Positions 52,018 to 60,621 of a stretch of DNA of 64,000 nucleotides are shown here, piece after piece. The DNA comes from Niabella beijingensis (GTDB lineage Bacteria; Bacteroidota; Bacteroidia; Chitinophagales; Chitinophagaceae): assembly GCF_020034665.1 (NCBI RefSeq), contig NZ_JAIQDI010000001.1, positions 1,302,001-1,366,000 on the forward strand. Direction: 5' to 3'. Position numbers and translations under genes: made by a program. The stretch's first letter is position 1, and each line of letters starts with the position of its first letter. The notes beneath the pieces are model-generated. The model had not been told where the DNA came from, did no database searches, and saw only the letters and a list, made by a program, of their open reading frames with translations.

Positions 52018-52584
52018 ATGGCAAATACAGCAGACATCAGCCGCGGCATGATCTTAAAGCTCGATGGCAATCTTTATTCAGTAGTAGAATTCGGCGAAAA
52101 CAAAACAGCCCGTGCTGCAGCGAAGGTGTGGGCCAAGCTGAAAGGTGTGGACAACAGCCGTACCATTGAAAAGACATGGAACTCGGGTGATACCATCCAT
52201 CCGGTTCGTGTTGAAAAAAGAGCCTACCAGTACCTGTACCAGGATGAGACCGGCTACAACTTCATGGACAATACCACCTTTGAGCAGATCAGCATTGCCG
52301 AGAGCCTGATCGATGCCCCCCAGTTCCTCAAAGAAGGACAGGAAGTGGCCATTGCCATCAACACAGAAACAGAACTGCCGGTAAGCGTGGAGCTGCCCGA
52401 TAAAATTGTAATGCTGGTAACTTATACAGAGCCCGGTCTTAAAGGGGATACTGCTACCCGCACCCTGAAACCTGCAACAGTTGAAACCGGAGCTACGGTA
52501 AATGTTCCTTTATTTGTAAATGAAGGAGAACTGATCCGCGTAAATACCAAAACAGGTGAATACGTTGAGCGCGTAAAGGAATAA
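52018..52584 (+). CDS. efp: Elongation factor P
   Basis: A 188-aa three-domain factor that rescues ribosomes stalled on polyproline. Domain III signatures VTYTEPGLKGDTA and KPATVETGATVNVPLFV are canonical. The domain I tip loop, normally P-G-K/P-G/S-x-A, reads EFGENKTARAAAKVWAKL (residues 24-41), so neither Pro-Gly nor the standard modified Lys/Arg is in its usual context. Length and the other domains are normal, and the gene has a strong promoter and terminator, so it is a functional gene. Confidence 0.95.
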   Translation: MANTADISRGMILKLDGNLYSVVEFGENKTARAAAKVWAKLKGVDNSRTIEKTWNSGDTIHPVRVEKRAYQYLYQDETGYNFMDNTTFEQISIAESLIDAPQFLKEGQEVAIAINTETELPVSVELPDKIVMLVTYTEPGLKGDTATRTLKPATVETGATVNVPLFVNEGELIRVNTKTGEYVERVKE

Positions 52585-52599
52585 TTCAAAATATCGCTG

Positions 52600-52636
52600 A
52601 AAAATGGCTTAAATCACCCGATTTTAAGCCATTTTT
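52600..52636 (+). terminator. Terminator after efp
   Basis: A 14-bp perfect stem (52600-52613 with 52623-52636) with A-run before and T-run after the loop. Confidence 0.9.
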
Positions 52637-52769
52637 CGTATAAATTGTGGTGTTTTGCTGAATATTACACAGAAATGCTATTGAAATGTTTACCTTAGCT
52701 TTTCTCATTTATGAATTTTCTATTAACTAAAGAAAATCGGACCCCAAACTATTTAAATCTTGAAGAAAT

Positions 52770-53246
52770 ATGGACTTTAAGCAAATCCAGGAGTTAATCA
52801 AAATGGTTAACAAATCCAATATTGGCGAATTGAGTATTGAACAAAAAGATTTCAAAATCACCATCCGTCAGAAAGAAGAGCAGATCACCCAGGTGGTTGC
52901 CGCCGCCCCCGTGCTTGCCCAGCCCCAGGTGCCTGCAGTATTGCCTGCACAAGCAGCGCCAGCGGCTCCCGCAGCTGCTTCCAAGACGGCTGAACTGCCC
53001 TCGAATACGATCACCGTTAAAAGTCCTATGATCGGTACTTTTTACAGAAGACCGGCACCCGATAAATCCAACTTTGTTGAAGAAGGCGATATCCTTACCC
53101 CCGGGAAAGTGATCTGTGTTATTGAGGCCATGAAACTCTTCAACGAAATTGAAAGCGAAGTAAGTGGTAAAATAATAAAAGTACTGGTAGACGATGCCTC
53201 TCCGGTTGAATTTGACCAGCCGTTGTTCCTTGTAGAACCCGCTTAA
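52770..53246 (+). CDS. accB: Biotin carboxyl carrier protein of acetyl-CoA carboxylase
   Basis: A 158-aa carrier. The N-terminal MDFKQIQELIKMVNKSNIGEL and a Pro/Ala-rich linker (about residues 55-85) precede the biotinyl domain with the biotin-accepting Lys122 in IEAMKLFNEIE. It shuttles carboxybiotin between AccC and the transcarboxylase at the first step of fatty acid synthesis. The accC gene follows after 105 bp on the same strand. Confidence 0.96.
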   Translation: MDFKQIQELIKMVNKSNIGELSIEQKDFKITIRQKEEQITQVVAAAPVLAQPQVPAVLPAQAAPAAPAAASKTAELPSNTITVKSPMIGTFYRRPAPDKSNFVEEGDILTPGKVICVIEAMKLFNEIESEVSGKIIKVLVDDASPVEFDQPLFLVEPA

Positions 53247-53351
53247 TTTACCCGTCATCCAATTCGGGGCATTGAAAACGGCGTTGCCGTATCCTGCCAG
53301 CCGGATTGGTTTATTTTTCTTTATCAATCATCCAATTATCAACGACGTTCG

Positions 53352-54692
53352 ATGTTTAAAAAAATATTAATTGCGAACAGAGGTGAGATCGCCCTTCGTG
53401 TTATCCGGACCTGCAGGGAAATGGGCATCCAGACGGTGGCCGTTTATTCCACCGCAGACAGCGAAAGCCTCCATGTTAAATTCGCAGACGAAGCGGTTTG
53501 TATCGGAAGACCGGCCAGCGTAGACTCCTATTTAAATGTACCCAATATTATGGCTGCGGTGGAGATCACCAATGCAGATGCTGTACATCCGGGATATGGC
53601 TTTCTCGCTGAAAATGCCAAGTTCGCCAATATCTGTAATGAGAATGGGATCAAATTTATAGGACCCACCGCCGAAATGATCAACAAAATGGGCGACAAGG
53701 TTACTGCAAAAGAAACCATGATCAAGGCCGGCGTACCCGTAGTTCCGGGGGGTGAAGGACTGCTGCAAAGTCTGGACCAGGCGAAGGTTGTGGCGAAAGA
53801 GATCGGCTACCCGGTGATCCTGAAAGCAACAGCCGGTGGTGGTGGTAAAGGCATGCGCATTGTATGGGAAGACGCAGAAATGGAACGGGCCTATGATACC
53901 GCAAAAGCGGAAGCGGCTGCTTCTTTTAAAAACGATGGGATCTACATGGAGAAATTCGTGGAAGAACCCCGCCACATCGAGATCCAGGTGGCCGGCGACC
54001 AGTATGGCACCATTTGCCATCTCAGTGAGCGTGATTGCTCTATTCAGCGCCGCCATCAGAAGCTGGTGGAAGAGTCCCCCTCCCCGTTTATGACCGATGA
54101 ACTGCGGCATGCCATGGGTGAGGCTGCAAAAAAAGCTGCGGGTGCCATCGGCTATGAAAGCGTGGGTACCATCGAATTCCTGGTGGATAAACACCGGAAT
54201 TTTTATTTCATGGAAATGAATACCCGTATCCAGGTAGAGCATTGTGTAACAGAAGAGGTGATCAATTTTGACCTGATCAAGGAACAGATAAAGATTGCAA
54301 TGGGTGAAAAAGTATCCGGAGCCGACTATATCCCCCAGATGCATGCGATCGAATGCCGCATCAATGCGGAAGATCCCTATAATGACTTCCGCCCCTCTCC
54401 CGGAAAGATCACCAACCTGCATGTTCCCGGCGGACATGGGGTACGGGTAGACAGTCATGTGTACGCAGGGTACACCATCCCTCCTTATTATGATTCCATG
54501 ATCGGGAAATTGATCACCGTGGCCCGTACGCGTAACGAAGCCATCGATACCATGTACCGTGCACTGAGTGAATATGTGATCGAGGGGATCAAGACCACCA
54601 TTCCCTTCCACCTGCAATTAATGCAGAACGAAGATTTCCGGAGCGGTAATTTCAATACCAAATTCATGGAAAGCTTTGTAATGAAAAAATAA
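53352..54692 (+). CDS. accC: Biotin carboxylase subunit of acetyl-CoA carboxylase
   Basis: A 446-aa ATP-grasp enzyme that carboxylates biotin on AccB. Seen are [20 protein letters not shown] at the N-terminus, the Gly-rich ATP lid [14 protein letters not shown], the active-site [10 protein letters not shown] and the C-terminal [18 protein letters not shown]. Standard length. Forms the usual accB-accC operon. Confidence 0.97.
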   Translation: MFKKILIANRGEIALRVIRTCREMGIQTVAVYSTADSESLHVKFADEAVCIGRPASVDSYLNVPNIMAAVEITNADAVHPGYGFLAENAKFANICNENGIKFIGPTAEMINKMGDKVTAKETMIKAGVPVVPGGEGLLQSLDQAKVVAKEIGYPVILKATAGGGGKGMRIVWEDAEMERAYDTAKAEAAASFKNDGIYMEKFVEEPRHIEIQVAGDQYGTICHLSERDCSIQRRHQKLVEESPSPFMTDELRHAMGEAAKKAAGAIGYESVGTIEFLVDKHRNFYFMEMNTRIQVEHCVTEEVINFDLIKEQIKIAMGEKVSGADYIPQMHAIECRINAEDPYNDFRPSPGKITNLHVPGGHGVRVDSHVYAGYTIPPYYDSMIGKLITVARTRNEAIDTMYRALSEYVIEGIKTTIPFHLQLMQNEDFRSGNFNTKFMESFVMKK

Positions 54693-54713
54693 CTGAATTA
54701 TTCAGCAATAAGG

Positions 54714-54742
54714 ACCGCAGCATTTTTTGTTGCGGTTTTTTT
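54714..54742. terminator. Terminator after accC, shared with the convergent transglycosylase gene
   Basis: A stem of ACCGCA (54714-54719) with TGCGGT (54731-54736), extended by three further pairs, followed by seven Ts on the plus strand. Confidence 0.8.
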
Positions 54743-55829
54743 ATTTCCCATATACAAGGTTCTTCAGCAAAACGTCGATCCGCTTTTGAGCAAGCAGGTC
54801 CGTCAGTAATATCCCCTTCTCTTTATTGGTATCCAGCAGTGTCACATCATGATCATAGCCCAGTTTAAAATATACACGGTCATCGATGATCCAGCCCTGC
54901 ACGCCAAACTTATAACCCTTGTAAGAAAGCCCTTTCCGTGCTGTCTGCAGATCCTCATCCAGTTCCACTTCCACAATATCCCCGTCCTGGAAATTCTTTA
55001 TCTTCCCCTGCACATGCGCCATTACATATTCCTCCCGGACTACGGTTTCTTTCTTATCAGCGTTTTTTGCCACTTCCTTTTCGATCTCCTGTAATACATC
55101 CGGGTCGTTGACCACTTTCAGATCCTTTTGGGAAGGCTGTGTCCGCGGGCCGGATTTTGGATTAAAAATATTATAGCCAAATTTGGAATTGTAAAGCTCC
55201 GGGTATTCGAACAACTCTTTTACAGCAATGATCTTATATACATACAAAGCCGTCTCGGGATTTAGCCGCATTGTAAAATAGTTGTACCCCTGTGCTTTTA
55301 CTGCTTTTACAATATTACCGATACCAAAGTTATAGGCGGCAATGGTAAGCGGCCAGTTGGTCCTTCCCACAAACCTGATCAGCATATTGTAATTGTCCTT
55401 TATAAGCGTGCAGGCCAGCCGGGTGGCTTTGTCAAAGTTCTGCCGCTCATCCCGGGTCTCATCAATTACAAGGCCATAACTGCGCGCAGTAGCCGGCATG
55501 ATCTGCCAGATGCCCTTTGCTCCCACCGCGGATTCCTCTTCCGTAAGAAAGCCGCTTTCCACAATAGGCAGGTATTTTAGATCCCGGTGAAGACCATAGG
55601 CTGCCAGATACCGCTCTACGAGCGGGAAATAAGCAAAGGCCCGCTTCCGCAGCGCAGGAAAATTGACCACGTTCACCTGCTTCTTAATGGTATTGACCAG
55701 CTTATCCTGTATGAACTGCTGATCCATCGGCACCTGTTCCCCGCAAAAAGTAACAATGTGCTGTGCCGCTGCGGAGACCGGGATAAAAAATACCAGCGCT
55801 GTTATTATATGTTTTTTATAAGTTTTCAA
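54741..55829 (-). CDS. Exported lytic transglycosylase (SLT, GH23, MltD-like)
   Basis: A 362-aa protein with a signal peptide (KTYKKHIITALVFFIPVSAAAQ). The SLT domain covers about residues 60-220 with catalytic Glu91 in PIVESGFL, AVGAKGIWQIMPATARSYGL and AAYNFGIGN. A C-terminal domain of about 130 residues (HVQGKIKNFQDGDIVEVELD) is not a LysM. It cleaves peptidoglycan glycan strands in the periplasm. Translation appears to begin at TTG 55829, since no ATG precedes the signal peptide. It is 85 bp behind the last T6SS-associated gene on the same strand, and could open the wall for the apparatus (inference). Confidence 0.88.
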   Translation of the reverse strand: MKTYKKHIITALVFFIPVSAAAQHIVTFCGEQVPMDQQFIQDKLVNTIKKQVNVVNFPALRKRAFAYFPLVERYLAAYGLHRDLKYLPIVESGFLTEEESAVGAKGIWQIMPATARSYGLVIDETRDERQNFDKATRLACTLIKDNYNMLIRFVGRTNWPLTIAAYNFGIGNIVKAVKAQGYNYFTMRLNPETALYVYKIIAVKELFEYPELYNSKFGYNIFNPKSGPRTQPSQKDLKVVNDPDVLQEIEKEVAKNADKKETVVREEYVMAHVQGKIKNFQDGDIVEVELDEDLQTARKGLSYKGYKFGVQGWIIDDRVYFKLGYDHDVTLLDTNKEKGILLTDLLAQKRIDVLLKNLVYGK

Positions 55830-55914
55830 TACGATGCTGTTTAAAGCGTACTGTATTTAAAGGGGTGCCGCTCTGTGATCCGGCAAATGAGTACAGACAT
55901 TCCCGTACCCGAAC

Positions 55915-57528
55915 TTATTTGCCGGTGTGTTTCTTTGTTTTCTTTTTCCCCTGCACCTCCGGTCCGTTGTTTTGGTTCGAAGGTTCTTTTTTTACTGATA
56001 TTTGTACCTTCGCCAGTTCCTTATTGTAATCGCTGCCCGGTATAACGATACTGGCGGAGCCTTTTTCCTTCCGGCGTTCATCGATAAACAATACCAGGCT
56101 TTCATTATTAACCATATTGGGAGAGCGCGTTACAAACACCACATACTGTGTTGTTTTCGGCCGCACCAGCGGGAAAAAACTGATATAGGTAAGATAACTC
56201 CCTTTTACCATCATCTTTGCCTGCTCGGCCGCATCATACCAGTAGATATAGGTCCGGCCCATTAAAAAATCTTCGTCCGTTTTATTCTCGATCTTCAGTT
56301 TATAGTATGTATGCACATCCTTAAATACGATGTTCTCCAGTGAAATGGCAACCCCTTTATTGATCGGTTTATCGGCCGGTATATTGAGTTTTTCAGTGAT
56401 ATCCGTATGCAGCAATGAATCCGATATCCTGAAATTCCGCAGGGTATCTGCTGCTATATAAAAATCGGAGTTTACGGTAGCCACCTGTTCTCTCGGGAAA
56501 TTATACAGGTCGATCCCCCGCTTTCCGTACCGCTGCCACAGGCCGGCTTCCGAGTAGGCTTTATCCGCTTCCTTTTTCCTGTTCTCTGCCTCAAGTCTTG
56601 CCAGGCGTTCCTGCGCCTCCTTACGGGCTGCTTCTTTCCGCGCCAGGTCCTCCGCGATTCGCTTACGTTTTTCCTCCTCCTCTTTTTTCTTCTTTGCCAA
56701 TTGCTCCTGCCGCCGTTGTTCTTTCTCCTGTGCTTCCTGCTGCGCTTTTGCCAGGGCTTCAGCATCCTGTTTTTCCTTTAGTTCTTTTTGTTTTTTTTCA
56801 TCCTGTTCTTTCTGTAAAGCCAGGGTCTTCGCGTCTTTCTGTGCCTGTTCTTCAGCAGCTTTCTGTGCCGCCGCTTCCTTTTCCTGAGCCAGTTTTAATT
56901 GCCGTTCCTGCTCCCCGGCTTCTTTCCGGGCCTGTTCCAGTGCCGCCTGCTGTTGTTTTGCCGGCTTTTCTGTTTCCGGTGCAGGCCCTTTTGCAATAGC
57001 CGTTTCTCCGGCCCTTTGTTGTGTTGCCAATGCCTCCTCCCTGCGCGCAGTGGTTGCTTCTTTTTGTCGCGCCCGCTCCTGAACCAGCTCTTCCTCCGGT
57101 GCGGCTTCTGCAGGTGTTTTCTGATTCTTTACAAATGCTTTCAGGTCTTTAAGACTGGAATGATCATACCACAACGGGGGGCGGCTGTCGTCATTGATAT
57201 CATAAGCCGAATCGAACAGCAGCCGGAACATATGACTGCGGCCGCCTTCATTTACCAGCAGACCAGTGGTTGGGCCGCTGCTTTTTTCTTTATTGAACTG
57301 AATGGAAATGGACCGCTCCTCTCTCCGTTTGGGTATATAAAAATCATAAGCCGCTTCATCAGAAAAGTTAATATTAACCACCTTATCCGGGAAGTTAATA
57401 ATGGTAATGCTTTCACGTCCGACAATGATCTTTTCCCCATTGATGTTCTGGGAACTGGTATGCGCATAATAAACGAAGCAGCACAACGTGATAAGAAAAC
57501 ATTTTTTTAAATAACCGGAAGTATACAT
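55915..57528 (-). CDS. Exported coiled-coil protein of the T6SS locus, unknown function
   Basis: A 537-aa protein from the ATG at 57528 (MYTSGYLKKCFLITLCCFVY, signal peptide to about residue 27). The N-terminal domain (ESITIINFPDKVVNINFSDE) recalls the start of TraN/DUF4138-type periplasmic conjugation proteins, a weak resemblance. About residues 140-335 form a long charged coiled coil rich in Ala, Glu, Lys and Gln. A C-terminal beta-rich domain (about 345-500; VAISLENIVFKDVHTYYKLKI) follows, and the end is very basic (KGKKKTKKHTGK). It follows tssC on the same strand and could be an envelope-spanning strut of the apparatus. Confidence 0.6.
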   Translation of the reverse strand: MYTSGYLKKCFLITLCCFVYYAHTSSQNINGEKIIVGRESITIINFPDKVVNINFSDEAAYDFYIPKRREERSISIQFNKEKSSGPTTGLLVNEGGRSHMFRLLFDSAYDINDDSRPPLWYDHSSLKDLKAFVKNQKTPAEAAPEEELVQERARQKEATTARREEALATQQRAGETAIAKGPAPETEKPAKQQQAALEQARKEAGEQERQLKLAQEKEAAAQKAAEEQAQKDAKTLALQKEQDEKKQKELKEKQDAEALAKAQQEAQEKEQRRQEQLAKKKKEEEEKRKRIAEDLARKEAARKEAQERLARLEAENRKKEADKAYSEAGLWQRYGKRGIDLYNFPREQVATVNSDFYIAADTLRNFRISDSLLHTDITEKLNIPADKPINKGVAISLENIVFKDVHTYYKLKIENKTDEDFLMGRTYIYWYDAAEQAKMMVKGSYLTYISFFPLVRPKTTQYVVFVTRSPNMVNNESLVLFIDERRKEKGSASIVIPGSDYNKELAKVQISVKKEPSNQNNGPEVQGKKKTKKHTGK

Positions 57529-57532
57529 GCTT

Positions 57533-57603
57533 TGAGAGTTGAGATTCTGAAATTGAGATTCGAGAGTTGCGTCCCGATAGTTATCGGGATGAGAGTTGAG
57601 AAT
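57533..57603. repeat. Degenerate heptamer repeats flanking a perfect palindrome
   Basis: In-phase heptamers tgagagt, tgagatt, ctgaaat, tgagatt, cgagagt begin at 57533. They are followed by a perfect 8-bp inverted repeat TCCCGATA/TATCGGGA (57572-57589, 2-bp centre) and another tgagagt/tgagaat pair at 57590-57603. The element sits in the gap between tssC and the coiled-coil gene. Confidence 0.65.
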
Positions 57604-57619
57604 AGCAATCAGCTGATAG

Positions 57620-58954
57620 CTACGAGTCATCATAATCCGTATCCCAGCTGTTGCCGCCATCATTCTTTTGCCCCTCCATTTTGATCAGAAAATTCTTGGC
57701 CGGGAAATAGGGCTTCATGAAAATATCAAGATGAATGTTATCTTTTTTTACGGCATCCTGTTCAAACCGCCGGATCGTAAAATTCTCCACCAGTTTACGG
57801 GGGCCTGAAATGCTGTCCAGGAACATCACCAGCTGCGTCATCAGCTCGCGCCGGGTATTCGCATTAAAATTTTCAAATGCACGGCGGTTCAGGAAGTCGA
57901 TCAGTACTTTGGTCACATAATCAAATACACGCACCACCGAGTAGGTCTGAAGCCCCATATTGTCGCCTGAGAACAACGTTTTTGCGGAAAAAGCAATAAC
58001 GGATCCCTGTTCCTTTACCATCGGGATCAGACTCATTTTCTCCAGGTTGGCGACCTCGCTTTTTTTCAGTTCAAAAGCCACTCCGTTCACTCCCTTAAGC
58101 ATCCCGAATTTTTTCCCCGCTGCCACCTGGCTCATCTGTATGTGATACAGTTTTCCCGCCAGGGCCGCCGAGGGGGGCATATAAAGATCTTCTTCCTCTA
58201 TGTTCACATATCTTCCACGTGCGATCAGCCAGTTACAGGTCATCATTACGCTTGACAGAAATTTTTCACCCCCTGCGTGTTGTACACGGTCAAACAGTTC
58301 CATCACATCATCCGGCTCATCAAGATGCTCAAAGTCCGTCACCAGCATTACCTTGTTCTCATGTGCCAGCTTTGCCCAGGTGTCTACGATCACCTTAGCT
58401 CCAAGGTATCCGGGAACAACGAGCAGACTGTAATGATCCCGCAGATCCAGGCGGTCGTAGTTCTTCTTAAGTTCCTCCCGGACAAAATCAATAAAGACCG
58501 GGTGCTCTGTTTCTTTCAGCTGCTCCAGGCCGGCATTCACAAAAGAAATATTGGACAGGATATCTTTTTCTGTATTCATAAAGAAGGCGGTCACAGCACG
58601 GTATGCCCTTTCCAGTGTTCTTGTCTGGTTCAGGATATGCGCCAGGCCATTTTCATAAATACGCTGCAGGTCCGCCAGCTCTTTTTCACAATCAGTTATC
58701 ACCGATGTATCATCGTCTGCTGCACCCAGCAGCACCTCCCAGAGCTGCAGCCGATTCAGCAGCTGCCTCCGCTCCCGCCGGAAATCATTCTCCTGTATAA
58801 AAACAGCACGGCGCGCCTCGTGTTCCTGATCCAGGTAGGACACACCTTCAATAAGCCCGGCAAGCAATAAGAACAGCTCACCGGAAAACGGTTCCCCACC
58901 CGTAACTGCTGCAGACCGGTCCGGCTCATTCTGATGTACTGTATTGCCTGTCAT
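57620..58954 (-). CDS. tssC: T6SS contractile sheath large subunit, TssC (Bacteroidota DUF5458 type)
   Basis: A 444-aa protein. The N-terminal half is helical with a long charged segment; from about residue 180 the conserved sheath core begins with YSLLVVPGYLGAKVIVDTWAKLAHENK, then LSSVMMTCNWLIARGRYVN and KKFGMLKGVNGVAFELKKSE. It pairs with TssB to form the sheath that contracts around the Hcp tube. tssD (Hcp) is immediately upstream (21 bp), an unusual place, since tssB and tssC are usually adjacent. Confidence 0.9.
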   Translation of the reverse strand: MTGNTVHQNEPDRSAAVTGGEPFSGELFLLLAGLIEGVSYLDQEHEARRAVFIQENDFRRERRQLLNRLQLWEVLLGAADDDTSVITDCEKELADLQRIYENGLAHILNQTRTLERAYRAVTAFFMNTEKDILSNISFVNAGLEQLKETEHPVFIDFVREELKKNYDRLDLRDHYSLLVVPGYLGAKVIVDTWAKLAHENKVMLVTDFEHLDEPDDVMELFDRVQHAGGEKFLSSVMMTCNWLIARGRYVNIEEEDLYMPPSAALAGKLYHIQMSQVAAGKKFGMLKGVNGVAFELKKSEVANLEKMSLIPMVKEQGSVIAFSAKTLFSGDNMGLQTYSVVRVFDYVTKVLIDFLNRRAFENFNANTRRELMTQLVMFLDSISGPRKLVENFTIRRFEQDAVKKDNIHLDIFMKPYFPAKNFLIKMEGQKNDGGNSWDTDYDDS

Positions 58955-58975
58955 ATACGTTGATCTTCAAAATTT

Positions 58976-59461
58976 TTAATCGGGGATAAAGGAACTGACA
59001 CCATTTCCCGACGGGCTGTCGCTTCCGGCTCCTGCGGAGCTACGCTGTTGTGCGCTACCGGATCCTGCATTGCCCCAGAACCGGGATTTATCAAACGCCT
59101 CCCCGTCTATCTCCATTTTGCTGCAGGAGATCAGAAGACCTATGGTCATCGGGTTTTCGCCGGAGCCGGTGAAGGTCTCCGAATAGTTCAAACAATACCC
59201 GTTCGAGAACTGCACCCTTCGCATGGCGGCTTTTGTATCCCGCTTCATGAAAATAAGCTCTCCCTCCTGTGTCATGGTGGGTGAAAGCATCCATTTGATA
59301 AAAGTCGTATCCAGTGAGGATTCCAGGGTAAGGCTGATCAATCCGCCATCCGTTCCTACCCGTGGTTTTCCATACTGGTCCGCTGATTTCTTAAAATCAT
59401 ACGCGGCGCTTAATACATTGTAGGTTTTACCCGATATTTTTAAAATAGCATAGAAAGACAT
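58976..59461 (-). CDS. tssD: T6SS inner-tube protein TssD (Hcp, Bacteroidota type)
   Basis: A 161-aa protein with the start MSFYAILKISGKTYNVLSAA and GGLISLTLESSLDTTFIKWM, followed by GELIFMKRDTKAAMRRVQF and GENPMTIGLLISCSKMEIDG. This is the beta-barrel ring protein that stacks into the tube inside the sheath. A C-terminal low-complexity tail of about 25 residues (Gly/Ser/Ala) extends beyond the usual end. Lies between tssB (15 bp upstream) and tssC. Confidence 0.92.
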   Translation of the reverse strand: MSFYAILKISGKTYNVLSAAYDFKKSADQYGKPRVGTDGGLISLTLESSLDTTFIKWMLSPTMTQEGELIFMKRDTKAAMRRVQFSNGYCLNYSETFTGSGENPMTIGLLISCSKMEIDGEAFDKSRFWGNAGSGSAQQRSSAGAGSDSPSGNGVSSFIPD

Positions 59462-59476
59462 AGTGCATATTTTTAA

Positions 59477-59926
59477 TTATGAATATGGTTCTAAAAAGGC
59501 GATCATTTTTTTTACAGCGGCATGCAGCGCTTTTCTTTTTTCAGCATTCGCCAGGGTTTGCAGCAGCGCCGGATCTGTTTTCAGTGCTTTCAGCAGCAGT
59601 AAAAGTTCCTGCTGCCGGGAACGTATACCGCTCAGACAGGCACTTTGCTCCGAAAGCTGCCCGGGAGCAAAATCTTCCAGGTTCCGGAAACGAAAGGTTT
59701 CACTAACCATTTCTTCTTTTTCATTTTCAATCTTTACGGTCATTTCCGGCCGGTAATGATTAAAGAGCATCTCCGGGTCTTTGAGTCCGTGCACCGCTTC
59801 CGGCTTCAGTGGAGGCTGATCGGTGAGCTGTAGTACAAAAAGCGTACGATTGGGCGCGATCTCCGCCACCGTTTCCGTCAGCTGCTGCTCCCCATTCCAG
59901 CTGTTGTTGTAAAACTCATCTGCCAT
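59477..59926 (-). CDS. tssB: T6SS contractile sheath small subunit, TssB (Bacteroidota type)
   Basis: A 149-aa protein with the pattern AEIAPNRTLFVLQLTDQPPLKPEAVHGLKDPE and FRFRNLEDFAPGQLSEQSACL, as in the Bacteroidota TssB family. It builds the sheath together with TssC. It is followed by tssD rather than tssC. Confidence 0.88.
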   Translation of the reverse strand: MADEFYNNSWNGEQQLTETVAEIAPNRTLFVLQLTDQPPLKPEAVHGLKDPEMLFNHYRPEMTVKIENEKEEMVSETFRFRNLEDFAPGQLSEQSACLSGIRSRQQELLLLLKALKTDPALLQTLANAEKRKALHAAVKKMIAFLEPYS

Positions 59927-59953
59927 CTTTAAACATTTTTCTGTTAAGCGGCA

Positions 59954-60610
59954 TTACCGCACCCATCCGGGCAGGTATACCGAAGGCATGGAAAGCACGG
60001 TAGTTCCGGTTGTTACATAATCTGCTGCACCGGCCGTCTTCAACCGTTCCATCGCCTGGTGGATGCATTGCGTGGGCCGCTGTTCCTGCGGATGCCAGGT
60101 GTAGGGATCCCTGATGGAAACCTGCACCCGAAGCAGAAATACCGAGCCCCGCCGCTGTGCCCGCAGGAAATAAGCCCGCTCTTCTGTTTCCCGGTTGTCA
60201 TACGGGTTATAATCTCCTTCCAGCCGCCAGTGTACTTCATCAATATTACCGTTCGCATTCAGCCAGTCTTCCGAATCATAATCTCCCTGGCCGATAGGCG
60301 GCGGCGCCCCGTCATCCACTCCGCGCCCGATAATGCTGCCGGCATCTTCCTGCGGCCTTGCCTGCAGCTGGCGGCCGATCATTTCAAATATTTTGGTACG
60401 GATCCGGGCATTTGCATGGAACAGGTCTGCCAGCCGGGGCTCCGCATAATCCTGCCCGCCGCCGTTACGGTAATGCCAGAGATGCGCCCGCGCGTTGGGT
60501 TGGGGCGATATCCAGTCCCAGTAATTCATGATCGAATTATAGACCTGCTCATCCGTTGCTCCTGTGCAGATGGCCCGTGCTTTTAAATAATCTCCCAAAC
60601 CGTCAAACAT
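59954..60610 (-). CDS. Unrecognised 218-aa protein of the T6SS locus
   Basis: No signal peptide, transmembrane helix or known motif is visible. It is rich in Asp, Arg, Tyr and Trp (DYNPYDNRETEERAYF, SIRDPYTWHPQEQRPTQC). A short flexible stretch (GVDDGAPPPIGQGDYDSED) divides it into an N-terminal helical and a C-terminal mixed domain. It starts 11 bp after the 655-aa gene and ends 27 bp before tssB. It might be an immunity protein, chaperone or structural component. I do not assign one. Confidence 0.6.
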   Translation of the reverse strand: MFDGLGDYLKARAICTGATDEQVYNSIMNYWDWISPQPNARAHLWHYRNGGGQDYAEPRLADLFHANARIRTKIFEMIGRQLQARPQEDAGSIIGRGVDDGAPPPIGQGDYDSEDWLNANGNIDEVHWRLEGDYNPYDNRETEERAYFLRAQRRGSVFLLRVQVSIRDPYTWHPQEQRPTQCIHQAMERLKTAGAADYVTTGTTVLSMPSVYLPGWVR

Positions 60611-60621
60611 TTCAGTTTATT

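Noticed and set aside
53532..54617. 361-aa open frame opposite accC
   Set aside because: Fully antisense to biotin carboxylase, with His/Gly/Phe-rich composition typical of shadow frames.
56899..57510. 203-aa open frame opposite the coiled-coil gene
   Set aside because: It is the reverse of low-complexity coiled-coil coding DNA and gives a Phe/Leu/Cys-rich product without motif.
57529..57663. Upstream extension of the coiled-coil gene to 57663
   Set aside because: It overlaps tssC and runs through the heptamer/palindrome repeat; the signal peptide starts at the ATG at 57528.
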